64,000 nucleotides of DNA. It comes from DASZBX01 sp035943635. Lineage in GTDB: Bacteria; Actinomycetota; Actinomycetes; Streptomycetales; Catenulisporaceae. A program made the translations under genes and the position numbers. The notes under the pieces are model-generated. The model had not been told where the DNA came from. It ran no database searches and was given only the letters and a program-made list of their open reading frames with translations. The stretch spans positions 1-64,000 of the forward strand of contig DASZBX010000013.1 in NCBI GenBank assembly GCA_035943635.1, read 5' to 3'. Positions 16,197 through 24,781 of the stretch are shown here, piece by piece (position 1 is the first letter of the stretch; every line of letters begins with the position of its first letter).

Positions 16197-17699
16197 GTGC
16201 CCACTGTGTCGATGCCCGAGATGCCCGAGGTGGCCGACCCGTCCGAGCGCGGCGGTCCGGCCGCCGCCGTGCGCACGGACACCCGGCTGCACGACCTGGT
16301 CATCCGGGCCGGGCTGGTCTACACGCCGGACGGGCCGCGGCCGGGCGCCGTGGTCGTGGACGGCGGGACCGTGACCGCGGTGCTGCCCGCGGACGCGCCG
16401 GTGCTCGCCCGCGACGAGGTGCGCCTGGCCGCGGACGAGGTGCTGATCCCGGGCGTGGTCGACAGCCACGTGCACGTCAACGATCCCGGCCGGACCGACT
16501 GGGAGGGTTTCGCCAGCGCGACCCTGGCCGCGGCCGCGGGCGGGGTCACCACGATCGTGGACATGCCGCTCAACAGCATCCCGCCGACCACGACGGTCGC
16601 CGCGCTGGAGCTCAAGCGCAAGACCGCGGCCGGCCGTTGCGCGGTGGACGTCGGCTTCTGGGCCGGGGCGGTGCCGGAGAACCTGGGCGGCGGCACGCTG
16701 GCCGCGCTGCACGAGGCCGGGGCGTTCGGGTTCAAGGCGTTCCTGTCCCCGTCCGGGGTGCCGGAGTTCGGGCACCTGAGCCCGGCCGAGCTCAAGCAGA
16801 CCGCGGCGGAGATCGCGCAGTTCGGCGGCCTGCTGATCGTGCACGCCGAGGACCCGGAACTGCTGGCGGACGGCGACCCGGACGAGGAGGCCGGCGACCC
16901 GGCGGACCACGCCGACCACGCCGACCACGACCATCCGGTCGGCTACGGCGAGTTCCTGGCCAGCCGGCCCGACTCGGCCGAGATCTCAGCGATCGCGCAG
17001 GTCATCGAGGCTGTGCGGACCACCGGCGTGCGCGCGCACATCCTGCACCTGTCCTCCGCGCAGGCCCTGCCGCTGCTGGCGCAGGCCAAGGCCGAGGGGC
17101 TGCCGGTCACCGCCGAGACCTGCCCGCACTACGTCAGCTTCGCCGCCGAGGACATCCCGCAGCGGGCCACCCAGTACAAGTGCTGCCCGCCGATCCGCTC
17201 GTCCGGCAACCGCGAGCTGCTGTGGCAGGGCCTGCTGGACGGGGTGATCGACCTGATCGCCTCCGACCACTCCCCCTCCACGCCCGAGCTGAAGTTCGCC
17301 GGCGGCGGGGACTTCGGCCAGGCCTGGGGCGGGATCGCCGGGCTCCAGGTCGCGCTGCCCGCGGTGTGGACCGCGGCCCGGGCCCGGGGACTGGCGCTGG
17401 AGGCCGTGCTCGGCTGGATGTGCCAGGGCCCGGCCCGGCTGACCGGGCTGGCCGACAAGGGCCGGATCGCGCCCGGGGCCCGGGCCGACCTGGTCGCCTT
17501 CGCCCCGGAGGCCCGGTTCCGGGTGTCCGCGCGCGAGCTGCGGCACAAGAACCCGGTCAGCGCGTTCGACGGGGCCGACCTGGTCGGGGCGGTGCGGCGC
17601 ACCTGGCTCGGCGGCGAGCTCGCCGGCGGCAACCATGCGGCCGGGGACGGGCTGTCCACCCCGCACCCGCCCGCCGGACGCCTGCTCGACCGACCCTGA
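16197..17699 (+). CDS. allB: Allantoinase
   Basis: The 500-residue cyclic amidohydrolase opens the hydantoin ring of allantoin to allantoate. Visible metal-site features are GVVDSHVHVND (His91, His93), the carboxylated-lysine motif GFKAFLSPSG (Lys180), LIVHAED, HILHLSSAQ and IASDHSPS. GTG 16197 is the likely start: GAAAGGTGA lies just before it. The frame opens earlier at 16119 but those residues are Arg/Pro-rich. An Asp/His-rich insertion (PADHADHADHDH) around residue 240 is unusual and might bind metal. It is first in a tight run with uricase and guanine deaminase, and a short uORF precedes it. Confidence 0.95.
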   Translation: MPTVSMPEMPEVADPSERGGPAAAVRTDTRLHDLVIRAGLVYTPDGPRPGAVVVDGGTVTAVLPADAPVLARDEVRLAADEVLIPGVVDSHVHVNDPGRTDWEGFASATLAAAAGGVTTIVDMPLNSIPPTTTVAALELKRKTAAGRCAVDVGFWAGAVPENLGGGTLAALHEAGAFGFKAFLSPSGVPEFGHLSPAELKQTAAEIAQFGGLLIVHAEDPELLADGDPDEEAGDPADHADHADHDHPVGYGEFLASRPDSAEISAIAQVIEAVRTTGVRAHILHLSSAQALPLLAQAKAEGLPVTAETCPHYVSFAAEDIPQRATQYKCCPPIRSSGNRELLWQGLLDGVIDLIASDHSPSTPELKFAGGGDFGQAWGGIAGLQVALPAVWTAARARGLALEAVLGWMCQGPARLTGLADKGRIAPGARADLVAFAPEARFRVSARELRHKNPVSAFDGADLVGAVRRTWLGGELAGGNHAAGDGLSTPHPPAGRLLDRP

Positions 17700-17730
17700 C
17701 CTGCACAGACTCGCGAAAGGGAGGCCCGCC

Positions 17731-18636
17731 ATGGCGATCGTGCTCGGCCCGAACCGTTACGGGAAGGCGGAGAACCGGGTCGTGCGGATCTACCGGGACT
17801 CACCCCGGCACGAGATCCGCGACATCAGCGTCTCGACCGCGCTGCGCGGCGAGTTCGCCGCGGCCCACCTGCGCGGTGACCAGGGCGCGGTGCTGCCGAC
17901 CGACTCCCAGAAACAGACCGCCTACGCCTACGCCAAGGAGAAGGGCCTGGTCTCGATCGAGGACTACGGGCTGGCGCTGGCCCGGCACTTCGTCGACGAC
18001 GTCGAACCGGTCCGTGCGGCCCGGGTCGAGATCGAGGAGTTCGCCTGGGAACGGGTGCTGGTCGACGGCGCCGAGCACGACCACACCTGGGTCCGCCGCG
18101 GCCAGGAGGTACGCACCGCCGCGATCACGGTCGAAGGCGTCGGCGAGGAGCAGCAGACCTGGGTCGTGGGCGGATTCAAGGATCTGATGATCCTGAAGTC
18201 CACCGGCTCGGAGTTCCACGGCTTCATGCAGGACCCTTATACGGTCCTGCAACCCGCGAACGACCGGATCATGGCCACCTCGCTGGTCGCCGGCTGGCGG
18301 TTCACCGACACCGCAGTGGACTGGGACGCTGCGTACGCCGGGATCCGGCAGATCCTGGTCGAGACCTTCGCGCGCGTGCACTCGCTCGCCTTGCAGCAGA
18401 CGCTGTACGAGATGGGCCGGGCGGTGCTGGAGGCGTGGCCGTACGTCGCCGAAATCCGTTTGTCCGCACCGAACAAGCATCACTTCCTCTACGACCTGTC
18501 CCGCTTCGGTTTGGCGAACCCCAACGAGGTGTTCCACGCCGACGACCGGCCGTACGGCCTGATTCAGGCCACTGTGATGCACGACGACGCCGCGGACGCG
18601 GGACCGGCCTGGGACTCGTTCACGGGGTTGGTGTGA
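17731..18636 (+). CDS. pucL: Urate oxidase (uricase)
   Basis: The 301-residue cofactor-independent uricase converts urate to 5-hydroxyisourate. Family segments include NRYGKAENRVVRIYRD at the N-terminus, VLPTDSQKQTAYAYAKEKG with the catalytic Thr/Lys region, LMILKSTGSEFHGFMQDPYTVL and the C-terminal SAPNKHHFLYDLSRFGL plus NEVFHADDRPYGLI. Two T-fold halves can be recognised. ATG 17731 is preceded by GGGAGG. The gene follows allantoinase by 31 bp and is followed almost immediately by guanine deaminase. Length matches the family. Confidence 0.96.
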   Translation: MAIVLGPNRYGKAENRVVRIYRDSPRHEIRDISVSTALRGEFAAAHLRGDQGAVLPTDSQKQTAYAYAKEKGLVSIEDYGLALARHFVDDVEPVRAARVEIEEFAWERVLVDGAEHDHTWVRRGQEVRTAAITVEGVGEEQQTWVVGGFKDLMILKSTGSEFHGFMQDPYTVLQPANDRIMATSLVAGWRFTDTAVDWDAAYAGIRQILVETFARVHSLALQQTLYEMGRAVLEAWPYVAEIRLSAPNKHHFLYDLSRFGLANPNEVFHADDRPYGLIQATVMHDDAADAGPAWDSFTGLV

Positions 18637-18637
18637 G

Positions 18638-20116
18638 ATGCCGCCGACCCCATCCCAGCCCAGCTCTCAGCCTTCTGACTCGACGGTCGGACCCGGGCCC
18701 GCGGCCGGCACCGTCCACCGCGGACACCTGATCCACATCGCCGGCGCGCCGACGCTGGCCGAGGCCCGCCATCACCTGGTGTCAGTGCCCGACGGCGCCC
18801 TGGCCGTGGCTGCCGACGGCACGATCACCTGGTCCGGTCCCTACCCCGACCTACCGGAGCCGTTGCGTGCCTGGCCGGTGCTCGGCGACGCCGGACGGTA
18901 CCTGCTGCCCGGGTTCGTCGACACCCACCTGCACTTCCCGCAGACCTACTGCACCGACTCCTACGGCGGCGGGCAGCTGCTGGAGTGGCTGGACCGGTGC
19001 GTCTTCCCGGCCGAGGCCCGCCTGGCCGACCCGCGGTTCGCCGCGCAGGTCGCCGGGGACCTGACCCGGCGCCGGATCTCGGCCGGCACCACGGCCGCGC
19101 TGGTGTTCGGCTCGGCCTTCGGCCCGGCCCAGGACGCCCTGTTCGACGCGACCGAACGCTCCGGGCTGCGAATCGTCTCCGGGCGCGGGATCCAGACCAC
19201 CGGCCCGGAGTCGGCCGACGAGCTGATCACCGGCGAGGCCGAGGCGATCGAGCTGGTCGAGGCCGAGGTCGCGCGCTGGCACGCCGCCGACACCGGCGAC
19301 CCGGCCACCGCGCGCCTGCAGGTCGCGCTCGTGCCGCGGTTCTCCCTGTCGGTCACCGTCAAAACCCTGGCGATGCTCGGCGAGCTGTACGAGGACCTGC
19401 GCGGGCGCGGGGTCTACGTGCACACCCACCTGAACGAGAACAACCGGCCCGGCACCGGCGAGATCGACCTCGTGCGCACCGCCTACCAGGTCGAGCACTA
19501 CCTCGACACCTACGACGGCCGGTTCCTGGCCGGTTCCCGGCGCGGCGGCGCCTCGCTGCTCGGCCGCCGCACGATCCTGGCGCACGCGGTGCACTGCGCC
19601 GACGCGGAACTGGCCCGGATGGCCGAGACCGGGACGTCGATCGCGCACTGCCCGACCTCGCAGCAGTTCCTCGGCTCGGGCACGATGCCGTGGCGGCGGA
19701 CCACCGAGGCCGGGGTGACCGTGGCGCTGGGCACCGACATCGGCGCGGGCGACGAGTGGCTGATCCCACGGGTGCTCAACGACTGCTTCAAGGTGCACCT
19801 GTCCGAGCCGGGCGCGGCGTCGGCGGCGCTGCACCCGGCGGACCTGCTGTTCACCGCGACGCTCGCCGGGGCGCGGGCGCTGGACATGGAGGCACGCTTC
19901 GGCAACCTGGACGCCGGGAAGGACGCCGACTTCGTCGTGATCGAACCCGACCGGTGGGAGCCGCTGGCCCAGGTGCTCGCGCACAACACGTCCGCGTCGG
20001 CGTGCGAGGGCCGGGACGCTACCGAACGAATGCTGTTCGCGCTGCTCATGGGTTTGCGCGAGCCTGCGATCACGAGCGTGTGGGTGCAGGGCCGCCGGGC
20101 TCAGCTGCCGCGGTAG
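18638..20116 (+). CDS. guaD: Guanine deaminase
   Basis: The 492-residue metal-dependent deaminase converts guanine to xanthine and ammonia. The amidohydrolase metal site is seen in PGFVDTHLHFPQ, then HTHLNEN, ILAHAVHCADAEL, SIAHCPTSQQFL and the catalytic Asp in LGTDIGAGDEW. The N-terminal 20 residues are Pro/Ser-rich and dispensable-looking, so a downstream start is possible. The ATG lies one base after the uricase stop (TGAGATG), implying translational coupling. Its 3' end overlaps the convergent UraD-UraH gene by 16 bp, so no terminator separates the two transcripts. Confidence 0.94.
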   Translation: MPPTPSQPSSQPSDSTVGPGPAAGTVHRGHLIHIAGAPTLAEARHHLVSVPDGALAVAADGTITWSGPYPDLPEPLRAWPVLGDAGRYLLPGFVDTHLHFPQTYCTDSYGGGQLLEWLDRCVFPAEARLADPRFAAQVAGDLTRRRISAGTTAALVFGSAFGPAQDALFDATERSGLRIVSGRGIQTTGPESADELITGEAEAIELVEAEVARWHAADTGDPATARLQVALVPRFSLSVTVKTLAMLGELYEDLRGRGVYVHTHLNENNRPGTGEIDLVRTAYQVEHYLDTYDGRFLAGSRRGGASLLGRRTILAHAVHCADAELARMAETGTSIAHCPTSQQFLGSGTMPWRRTTEAGVTVALGTDIGAGDEWLIPRVLNDCFKVHLSEPGAASAALHPADLLFTATLAGARALDMEARFGNLDAGKDADFVVIEPDRWEPLAQVLAHNTSASACEGRDATERMLFALLMGLREPAITSVWVQGRRAQLPR

Positions 20117-21006
20117 GTCGAGTAGGCGAACGGGCTGAGCAGCAGCGGCACATGGTAGTGCGCCTCGGGATCGGCCAGCTCGATACTGATGACGACCTCG
20201 GGGTAGAAGGCCGGGACGCCCCGGGACGCGAAGTACCCGCCGGTGTCGAAGGTGACCCGGTAGCGGCCGGCCGGGAGCGCGACCGGTCCCAGAGTGTTGA
20301 TGCGGCCGTCGGATCCGGTGCGGCCGCCGCCGATCTCGGTCCAGGACGGCTTGGTATCAGGGGTGTGCTGTTCCAGGGTCACGGCGAGATCGGCCGCCGG
20401 GGTTCCGCTCACGGCGTCGAGCACGTGGGTGGTGATGTGGCTGCGGTCGGCGGCCGCCGCGGTCGTGACGGCAGTCGTGACGGCCGCGCCCGCGGCGGCG
20501 AAGGAGGCGGTGGCTGCGGCGTCCTCGTCGAGCAGGGTCCGCAGGCGCAGCAAGGCGATCTCGCGCAGTTCCGCGCCGACGATCGCGAGCTCGGTCTCCT
20601 CGTCCAGCCCGAGCCGGCGCACCTGTTCGGCCCGGATCTCGGCCCGGGTGCGCCCGGCCGCGCGGATCAGGAACACCCGGCCGAAACGTTCCTCGTAGGC
20701 CGCGTTGCCCTGCGCGATCGCGGCGGCCAGGTCGGCGTCGTCGGCGTCCGGGGCCTGCTGCTCGCGGCGGGAGAACCCGGCCGCGCGGCCCGGGCCGGCC
20801 GGGCGCTGCCCGATCCGCGGGTGCTCGGCCAGCGCCTGGTCGATCTCGGTCCGGCTGAGCGGGGTGGCCGCGCGCCGAGCCCGGTCGAGCATCGACCCGG
20901 CCGAGAAGTACGGCGCGTCCACCTCCACCTCCCGGATCCAGCGGGGCACGGCCAGGCAGGAGCGCAGCAGGTCGTGCAGCTCGGCTCCGGTCGCGGCGGG
21001 GATCAC
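20101..21006 (-). CDS. Fused OHCU decarboxylase - 5-hydroxyisourate hydrolase (allantoin synthase)
   Basis: A 301-residue bifunctional enzyme. Residues 1-165 are OHCU decarboxylase (UraD): PYFSAGSMLDRARRAA, AEHPRIGQRP with the catalytic His, and AYEERFGRVFLIRAAGRT. Residues about 190-301 are 5-hydroxyisourate hydrolase (UraH/transthyretin-like): HITTHVLDAVSGTPAADLAV, GRYRVTFDTGGYF, and the C-terminal signature YHVPLLLSPFAYSTYRGS. Together they turn the uricase product into (S)-allantoin. A Thr/Ala-rich linker joins them. Domain order is as in plant TTL. The GTG start overlaps the RpiR stop by four bases, so it is the distal gene of the minus-strand operon. Confidence 0.94.
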   Translation of the reverse strand: MIPAATGAELHDLLRSCLAVPRWIREVEVDAPYFSAGSMLDRARRAATPLSRTEIDQALAEHPRIGQRPAGPGRAAGFSRREQQAPDADDADLAAAIAQGNAAYEERFGRVFLIRAAGRTRAEIRAEQVRRLGLDEETELAIVGAELREIALLRLRTLLDEDAAATASFAAAGAAVTTAVTTAAAADRSHITTHVLDAVSGTPAADLAVTLEQHTPDTKPSWTEIGGGRTGSDGRINTLGPVALPAGRYRVTFDTGGYFASRGVPAFYPEVVISIELADPEAHYHVPLLLSPFAYSTYRGS

Positions 21007-22010
21007 CAGGGCTCCTCCAGTTCGTCCAGTTCATCGTAGAGCACTGTGATCGCCGACACCCGGGTGCGGCCGCCGCGGGCGTGTCGGGCCATCGTGGCGG
21101 CCGCCAGCAGGTTCACCAGGCTCATCGGGGCCGCGTAGCTGTCGAACGCGGCCGGGGAGTCGGTCGGGGCGCACAGCAGGTGGGCGACCCGGCCCTGCCA
21201 GGGGGCGAGCGAGTCGTCGCCGATCAGCACGACCGGCACCGCGCGCTCGGTCAGCGCCCGCACCACGGCCTCGAACCCGCGCGGGCGGCGGCGGAAGCCG
21301 ACCAGCACCGCGGCGTCCTGCGGGCCGAGCCCGGCCAGGTCCTCGCCGAGGCTCTGGCCGGGCACCGGCAGCAGGTGGACCTGGCCGCGGGCCTGGGCCA
21401 GTTGTTGCCGCAGGTGCAGGGCGACCGGGTAGCTGTTGCGGCGGCCCAGGACCACGACCTGGTCGGCTTCGGCGAGCAGCCCGGCCGCGGCCTCCAGCCG
21501 GCCGTCCTGGAGGCCCGCGAGCATGCGGCCGAGGTTGCGCTGTTCGGCGGCCAGGTGCGCGGCCAGCCGGTCGCCGGCCGGGATGGTCCGGTCGGCGCCG
21601 CCGAGCGGTGAGCCGAGCCCGCGCAGCACTCTGGCCTGGGTCCTGACCTGGGCGAAGTCCTCGTAGCCGAGGCGGCGCACGAGCCGGGAGACGGTCGCTT
21701 TGGAGACTCCGCTCAGCTGCGCGATCTCCGAGGCGTTGTAAACCGCGAGGTCGTCGAGATGGTCCAGCACGACGTCGGCCGCGCGCTGTTCCTGCGGGGA
21801 GAGCGCCGCGTACTGGCGGTCGATCCGCTGGCCGATCGTGCCGGCGGCGGAGGGCGCCGGGTCGGTGGTCGGTTCGGGATCGGGTGGTGTGGCGCCCGGC
21901 TTCGCAGCATTCGGCGACTCAGCGTTCGGCGACGCAGCATTCGACGACACAGCGGTCGACGACATGGCTTTGGCCATCGCGGCGCTCGTCAGCACGGTAT
22001 TCACAGCCAC
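21003..22010 (-). CDS. RpiR/MurR-family regulator with SIS domain
   Basis: A 335-residue regulator. Residues 1-55 are a low-complexity leader with a short repeat (SNAASPNAESPNAAKP). An RpiR-type helix-turn-helix follows (LSPQEQRAADVVLDHLDDLAVYNASEIAQLSGVSKATVSRLVRRLGY). The C-terminal SIS domain (VVVLGRRNSYPVALHLRQQL and AVLVGFRRRP) normally binds phosphosugars. In purine clusters such regulators may sense a ureide, which is inference. It lies three bases after the allantoate amidohydrolase stop and overlaps the downstream UraD-UraH gene. The palindromes TGAAAC-N4-GTTTCA at 26527 and 27716 are plausible targets because RpiR operators often use TGAAA/TTTCA half-sites. Confidence 0.88.
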   Translation of the reverse strand: MAVNTVLTSAAMAKAMSSTAVSSNAASPNAESPNAAKPGATPPDPEPTTDPAPSAAGTIGQRIDRQYAALSPQEQRAADVVLDHLDDLAVYNASEIAQLSGVSKATVSRLVRRLGYEDFAQVRTQARVLRGLGSPLGGADRTIPAGDRLAAHLAAEQRNLGRMLAGLQDGRLEAAAGLLAEADQVVVLGRRNSYPVALHLRQQLAQARGQVHLLPVPGQSLGEDLAGLGPQDAAVLVGFRRRPRGFEAVVRALTERAVPVVLIGDDSLAPWQGRVAHLLCAPTDSPAAFDSYAAPMSLVNLLAAATMARHARGGRTRVSAITVLYDELDELEEPW

Positions 22011-22013
22011 GTC

Positions 22014-23264
22014 CTATCCGGCGGCCGGGTACGTCTGCGCGAGGTGCAGGACGGCCGGGTACATCGCCTGGACCGCGAGCTCGACGTCGGCTTCGAGGAC
22101 TGATTCCTCCGGGTGGTGGCTGACTCCGCCCGCGCACCGGATGAACAGCATGCCGACGTCGGTCACGGCGGCCACCGCCATCGCGTCGTGTCCGGCCGTG
22201 GACAGCAGCGAGAGCGGATCCCCGTCCCCGGCAACGCGAATTCCGTGGTCGAGTGCTGCGACCATACCGGGCGCGCAGTGCACCGTGGCGGCCGCGTGGG
22301 TGTGTTCGACCTCGAAGGTGAGTCCGCGCCGGGCGCAGATCCGGTCGGTCTCGGCCAGGATCGCGGCCAGGCCCTCGTCCCGGACCTGGTCCGAGGCCGC
22401 CCGCACGTCCAGGCTGAACGTCGCCGACCCGGCCACGACGTTGACCGCGCCCGGGACCACGCTCATCCGGCCGACCGTCGCGGCCAGCCGGTGCGGCTTG
22501 GCCAGCGCCTCGATCGCCAACACGGCCTCGCTCGCCCCGGCCAGCGCGTCACGCCGAGCCGCATAGGGGGTCCCGGCGTGGGCCGCGCGGCCGGTGACCG
22601 TGATCAGTAGGCGGCGGGCGCCCGCGATCGAGGAGACCAGGCCCAGCGCCCGGTCGCGTTCCTCCAGCACCGGCCCCTGCTCGATGTGCGCCTCCAGGTA
22701 GCCGACCAGGTCCTGCGGGCGCCGGGCCGCCTCGCCGACCGCGGCCGGGTCGAGCCCGAAAGCGGTGAAGGCCTCGCGCAGGCTCACCCCGTCGGCGTCC
22801 ACCAGCTGCCACCAGGCCGGGTCCCAGGTCCCGGCCAGGGCTCGGCTGCCGAGCAGGGTGGCGCCGAACCGGGTGCCCTCCTCGTCGCCGAAGGCCGCGA
22901 TCTCCAGGGCGAACGGCAGGCGCAGGCCCTGCTCGCGCACCGCCGCGGCCACCTGCCCGGCCACGTCGACGGCGATCATCACGCCGAGGATCCCGTCGTA
23001 CCGGCCCGCGCGGGGCACGGTGTCCAGGTGCGAGCCGAGCAGCAGCGCCGGCAGGCCCGGCCGCTCCCCCTCCAGGCGCGCGCACTGGTTACCGGCGGCG
23101 TCCTGCCAGGTGCGCAGGCCCGCCTCGTCCATCCACTTGCCGACCAGGGTGTTCGCGGCCGCGTGCTCGGGGGTCAGGTAGGTGCGCTCGATCAGGCCGT
23201 CCGGCAGTGCGGACAGGGCCGCGAGATCGTCGCAGCGCTGCAGGATCGCGGTGTGCGCGTTCAT
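22014..23264 (-). CDS. allC: Allantoate amidohydrolase
   Basis: This 416-residue M20-family zinc hydrolase cleaves allantoate to ureidoglycine, CO2 and ammonia. Family features are LLGSHLDTVPRAGRYDGILGV (first metal ligands), AFGDEEGTRFG (catalytic and bridging Glu), GYLEAHIEQGPVLE, GRAAHAGTPYAARRDA, and the C-terminal STAGHDAMAVAAVTDVGMLFIRCAGGVSHHPEE. The ATG at 23264 overlaps the aminotransferase stop by four bases (ATGA), so the two are translationally coupled. A longer open frame upstream is not conserved. Some relatives act on N-carbamoyl amino acids, but the context favours allantoate. Confidence 0.93.
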   Translation of the reverse strand: MNAHTAILQRCDDLAALSALPDGLIERTYLTPEHAAANTLVGKWMDEAGLRTWQDAAGNQCARLEGERPGLPALLLGSHLDTVPRAGRYDGILGVMIAVDVAGQVAAAVREQGLRLPFALEIAAFGDEEGTRFGATLLGSRALAGTWDPAWWQLVDADGVSLREAFTAFGLDPAAVGEAARRPQDLVGYLEAHIEQGPVLEERDRALGLVSSIAGARRLLITVTGRAAHAGTPYAARRDALAGASEAVLAIEALAKPHRLAATVGRMSVVPGAVNVVAGSATFSLDVRAASDQVRDEGLAAILAETDRICARRGLTFEVEHTHAAATVHCAPGMVAALDHGIRVAGDGDPLSLLSTAGHDAMAVAAVTDVGMLFIRCAGGVSHHPEESVLEADVELAVQAMYPAVLHLAQTYPAAG

Positions 23265-24484
23265 GCGCCCTCCTGGTAGACCTCGTACGCCGCGCCGACG
23301 CCCGACCCGCCGGTCACCGGCACCCCGGCGCGCCGCAGGACTTGTTCGAGGGCTGCGAGGGTGGTGAGCACGGCGTCCTTGCGCGCGTTGTAGCCCATGG
23401 TGCCGATCCGCCAGATCCGGCCGCGCAACGGGCCGAACGAGGTGCCGATCTCGATCCCGAAGTCGCCGAGCATCTGCGCGCGGACCCCGGCGTCGTCCGC
23501 GCCGTCCGGGATCAGCACGCCGACGACGTTGTTCATCCGGTGCTCCTGGTCGCCGAACAGCTCCAGGCCCAGGCCGCGCAGCCCGGCCGCCATCGCACCG
23601 CCGTGCAGCCGGTGCCGCGCCACGGCCTCCTTCATCCCCTCGGCGACCAGCAGTGCGGCGCACTCACGGGCGCCGTACAGCGCGGTGGTGGCCTCGGTGT
23701 GGTGGTTCAGCCGCCGCGGTCCCCAGTAGTCGAAGACCATGGCCAGGTCGAAGTAGTTCGAGCCGATCCGGATCCCGGCCGGTTCGTCGTCGTCCTCGCG
23801 GATCCCGGCTTCCACGTGCCGCCGCCCGGTGATCACCTCGACGGCCCGGGCGGAGAAGGTCGCCGGGGCCGTGCCGGACGGGCCGCCCAGGCATTTCTGC
23901 AGGCCGGCGGTCACCGCGTCCAGGGCCCAGGCGTCGGTCGCGACCTCGTTCCCGCCCAGGCTCGCGGTGACGTCGGCGTAGAGCAGGACGCCGTTCTCGG
24001 CGCAGACCGCGCCGAGCTCGTCCAGGGGTTGCAACATCGTCGTGGAGGTGTCGCCGTGCACCATGGCCAGCAGTTTCGGGCGCACCCGGCGTACCGCCTC
24101 GGCCACCGCGGCCGGGTCGAAGACGGTTCCCCAGGGGACGTCGAGCGTGTGCACCTCGGCCCCGGCGCGGGCGGCGATCTCGGCCAGCAGGTGCCCGAAC
24201 CGGCCGAAGACCGGCACCAGCACCCGTTCGCCGGGCGCGACCAGGGAGACCAGGGCGGCTTCGATCCCGGCCCGGGAGGTGCCGTCGACCAGGAGGGTCT
24301 GTTCGTTGGCGGTGTCGAACACCTGCCGGTACAGCTCCATCGTCTCGGTCATGTACCCGGTCATCACCGGGTCGTACTGGCCGATCAGCTGGGAGGACAT
24401 GGCCCGCAGCACGCGGGGGTCGGCGTTGACCGGGCCGGGGCCCATCAGCAGGCGGGGCGGCGGGTTGAGCGAGGTGGTGGTCAT
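23261..24484 (-). CDS. pucG: PucG-type (S)-ureidoglycine-glyoxylate aminotransferase
   Basis: This is a 407-residue fold-type I PLP enzyme of the serine-pyruvate/alanine-glyoxylate class. Visible are LLMGPGPVNADPRVLRAMSS, the HGDTSTTM and ADVTASLGG cofactor regions, and the PLP lysine in GLQKCLGGPSGTAP. In purine clusters this enzyme transaminates ureidoglycine with glyoxylate, giving glycine and N-carbamoyl-2-oxoglycine (oxalurate). It starts an operon that continues through allC, the RpiR regulator and the UraD-UraH fusion. A 209-bp palindromic element ends 14 bp before the ATG, so the promoter must lie in or beyond that element, or transcription must come from the amidase gene. Confidence 0.9.
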   Translation of the reverse strand: MTTTSLNPPPRLLMGPGPVNADPRVLRAMSSQLIGQYDPVMTGYMTETMELYRQVFDTANEQTLLVDGTSRAGIEAALVSLVAPGERVLVPVFGRFGHLLAEIAARAGAEVHTLDVPWGTVFDPAAVAEAVRRVRPKLLAMVHGDTSTTMLQPLDELGAVCAENGVLLYADVTASLGGNEVATDAWALDAVTAGLQKCLGGPSGTAPATFSARAVEVITGRRHVEAGIREDDDEPAGIRIGSNYFDLAMVFDYWGPRRLNHHTEATTALYGARECAALLVAEGMKEAVARHRLHGGAMAAGLRGLGLELFGDQEHRMNNVVGVLIPDGADDAGVRAQMLGDFGIEIGTSFGPLRGRIWRIGTMGYNARKDAVLTTLAALEQVLRRAGVPVTGGSGVGAAYEVYQEGA

Positions 24485-24497
24485 GGCGCGGTCCTAG

Positions 24498-24706
24498 TCG
24501 AGTTGTTCCGGATTCTGGCGCCTGAGCCGAGTTGGTGGTAGGTGCGCTGACCTGCCGGGTGAGTGCGCACGGCGAAACGGCTGATCGGCGGTGGCTGGGC
24601 GTGCGCCGCGGTCAACCGCATACTCTGTCGTCTGTGGTTGGCCGCGGCGTGCGGCCAGGCGCCGCCGATCAGCCGTTTCGCCGCGCCAGAATCCGGAACA
24701 ACTCGT
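24498..24706. mobile_element. MITE-like 209-bp palindromic element flanked by CTAG
   Basis: Outer perfect inverted repeats of 23 bp lie at 24499-24521 and 24683-24705 (CGAGTTGTTCCGGATTCTGG followed by CGC). A second inverted repeat of 50 bp, 43 matching, lies at 24571-24620 and 24633-24682 with a 12-base loop. CTAG occurs on both sides (24494-24497 and 24707-24710), as a target duplication would. It encodes nothing convincing. It separates the amidase stop from the aminotransferase start and may supply a promoter, terminator or processing site. The transposase family is unknown. Confidence 0.65.
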
Positions 24707-24781
24707 CTAGTCGTCGCAGCTGGCCCGGTCGTCGCGGTGGTCACGAGGGCACCTTTCTCGCCAGGGGGAAATCGGGTTTCG

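Noticed and set aside
24765..24780. GAAATCGGGTTTC as a third copy of the TGAAAC palindrome
   Set aside because: The half-site spacing is one base shorter and one arm is mismatched.
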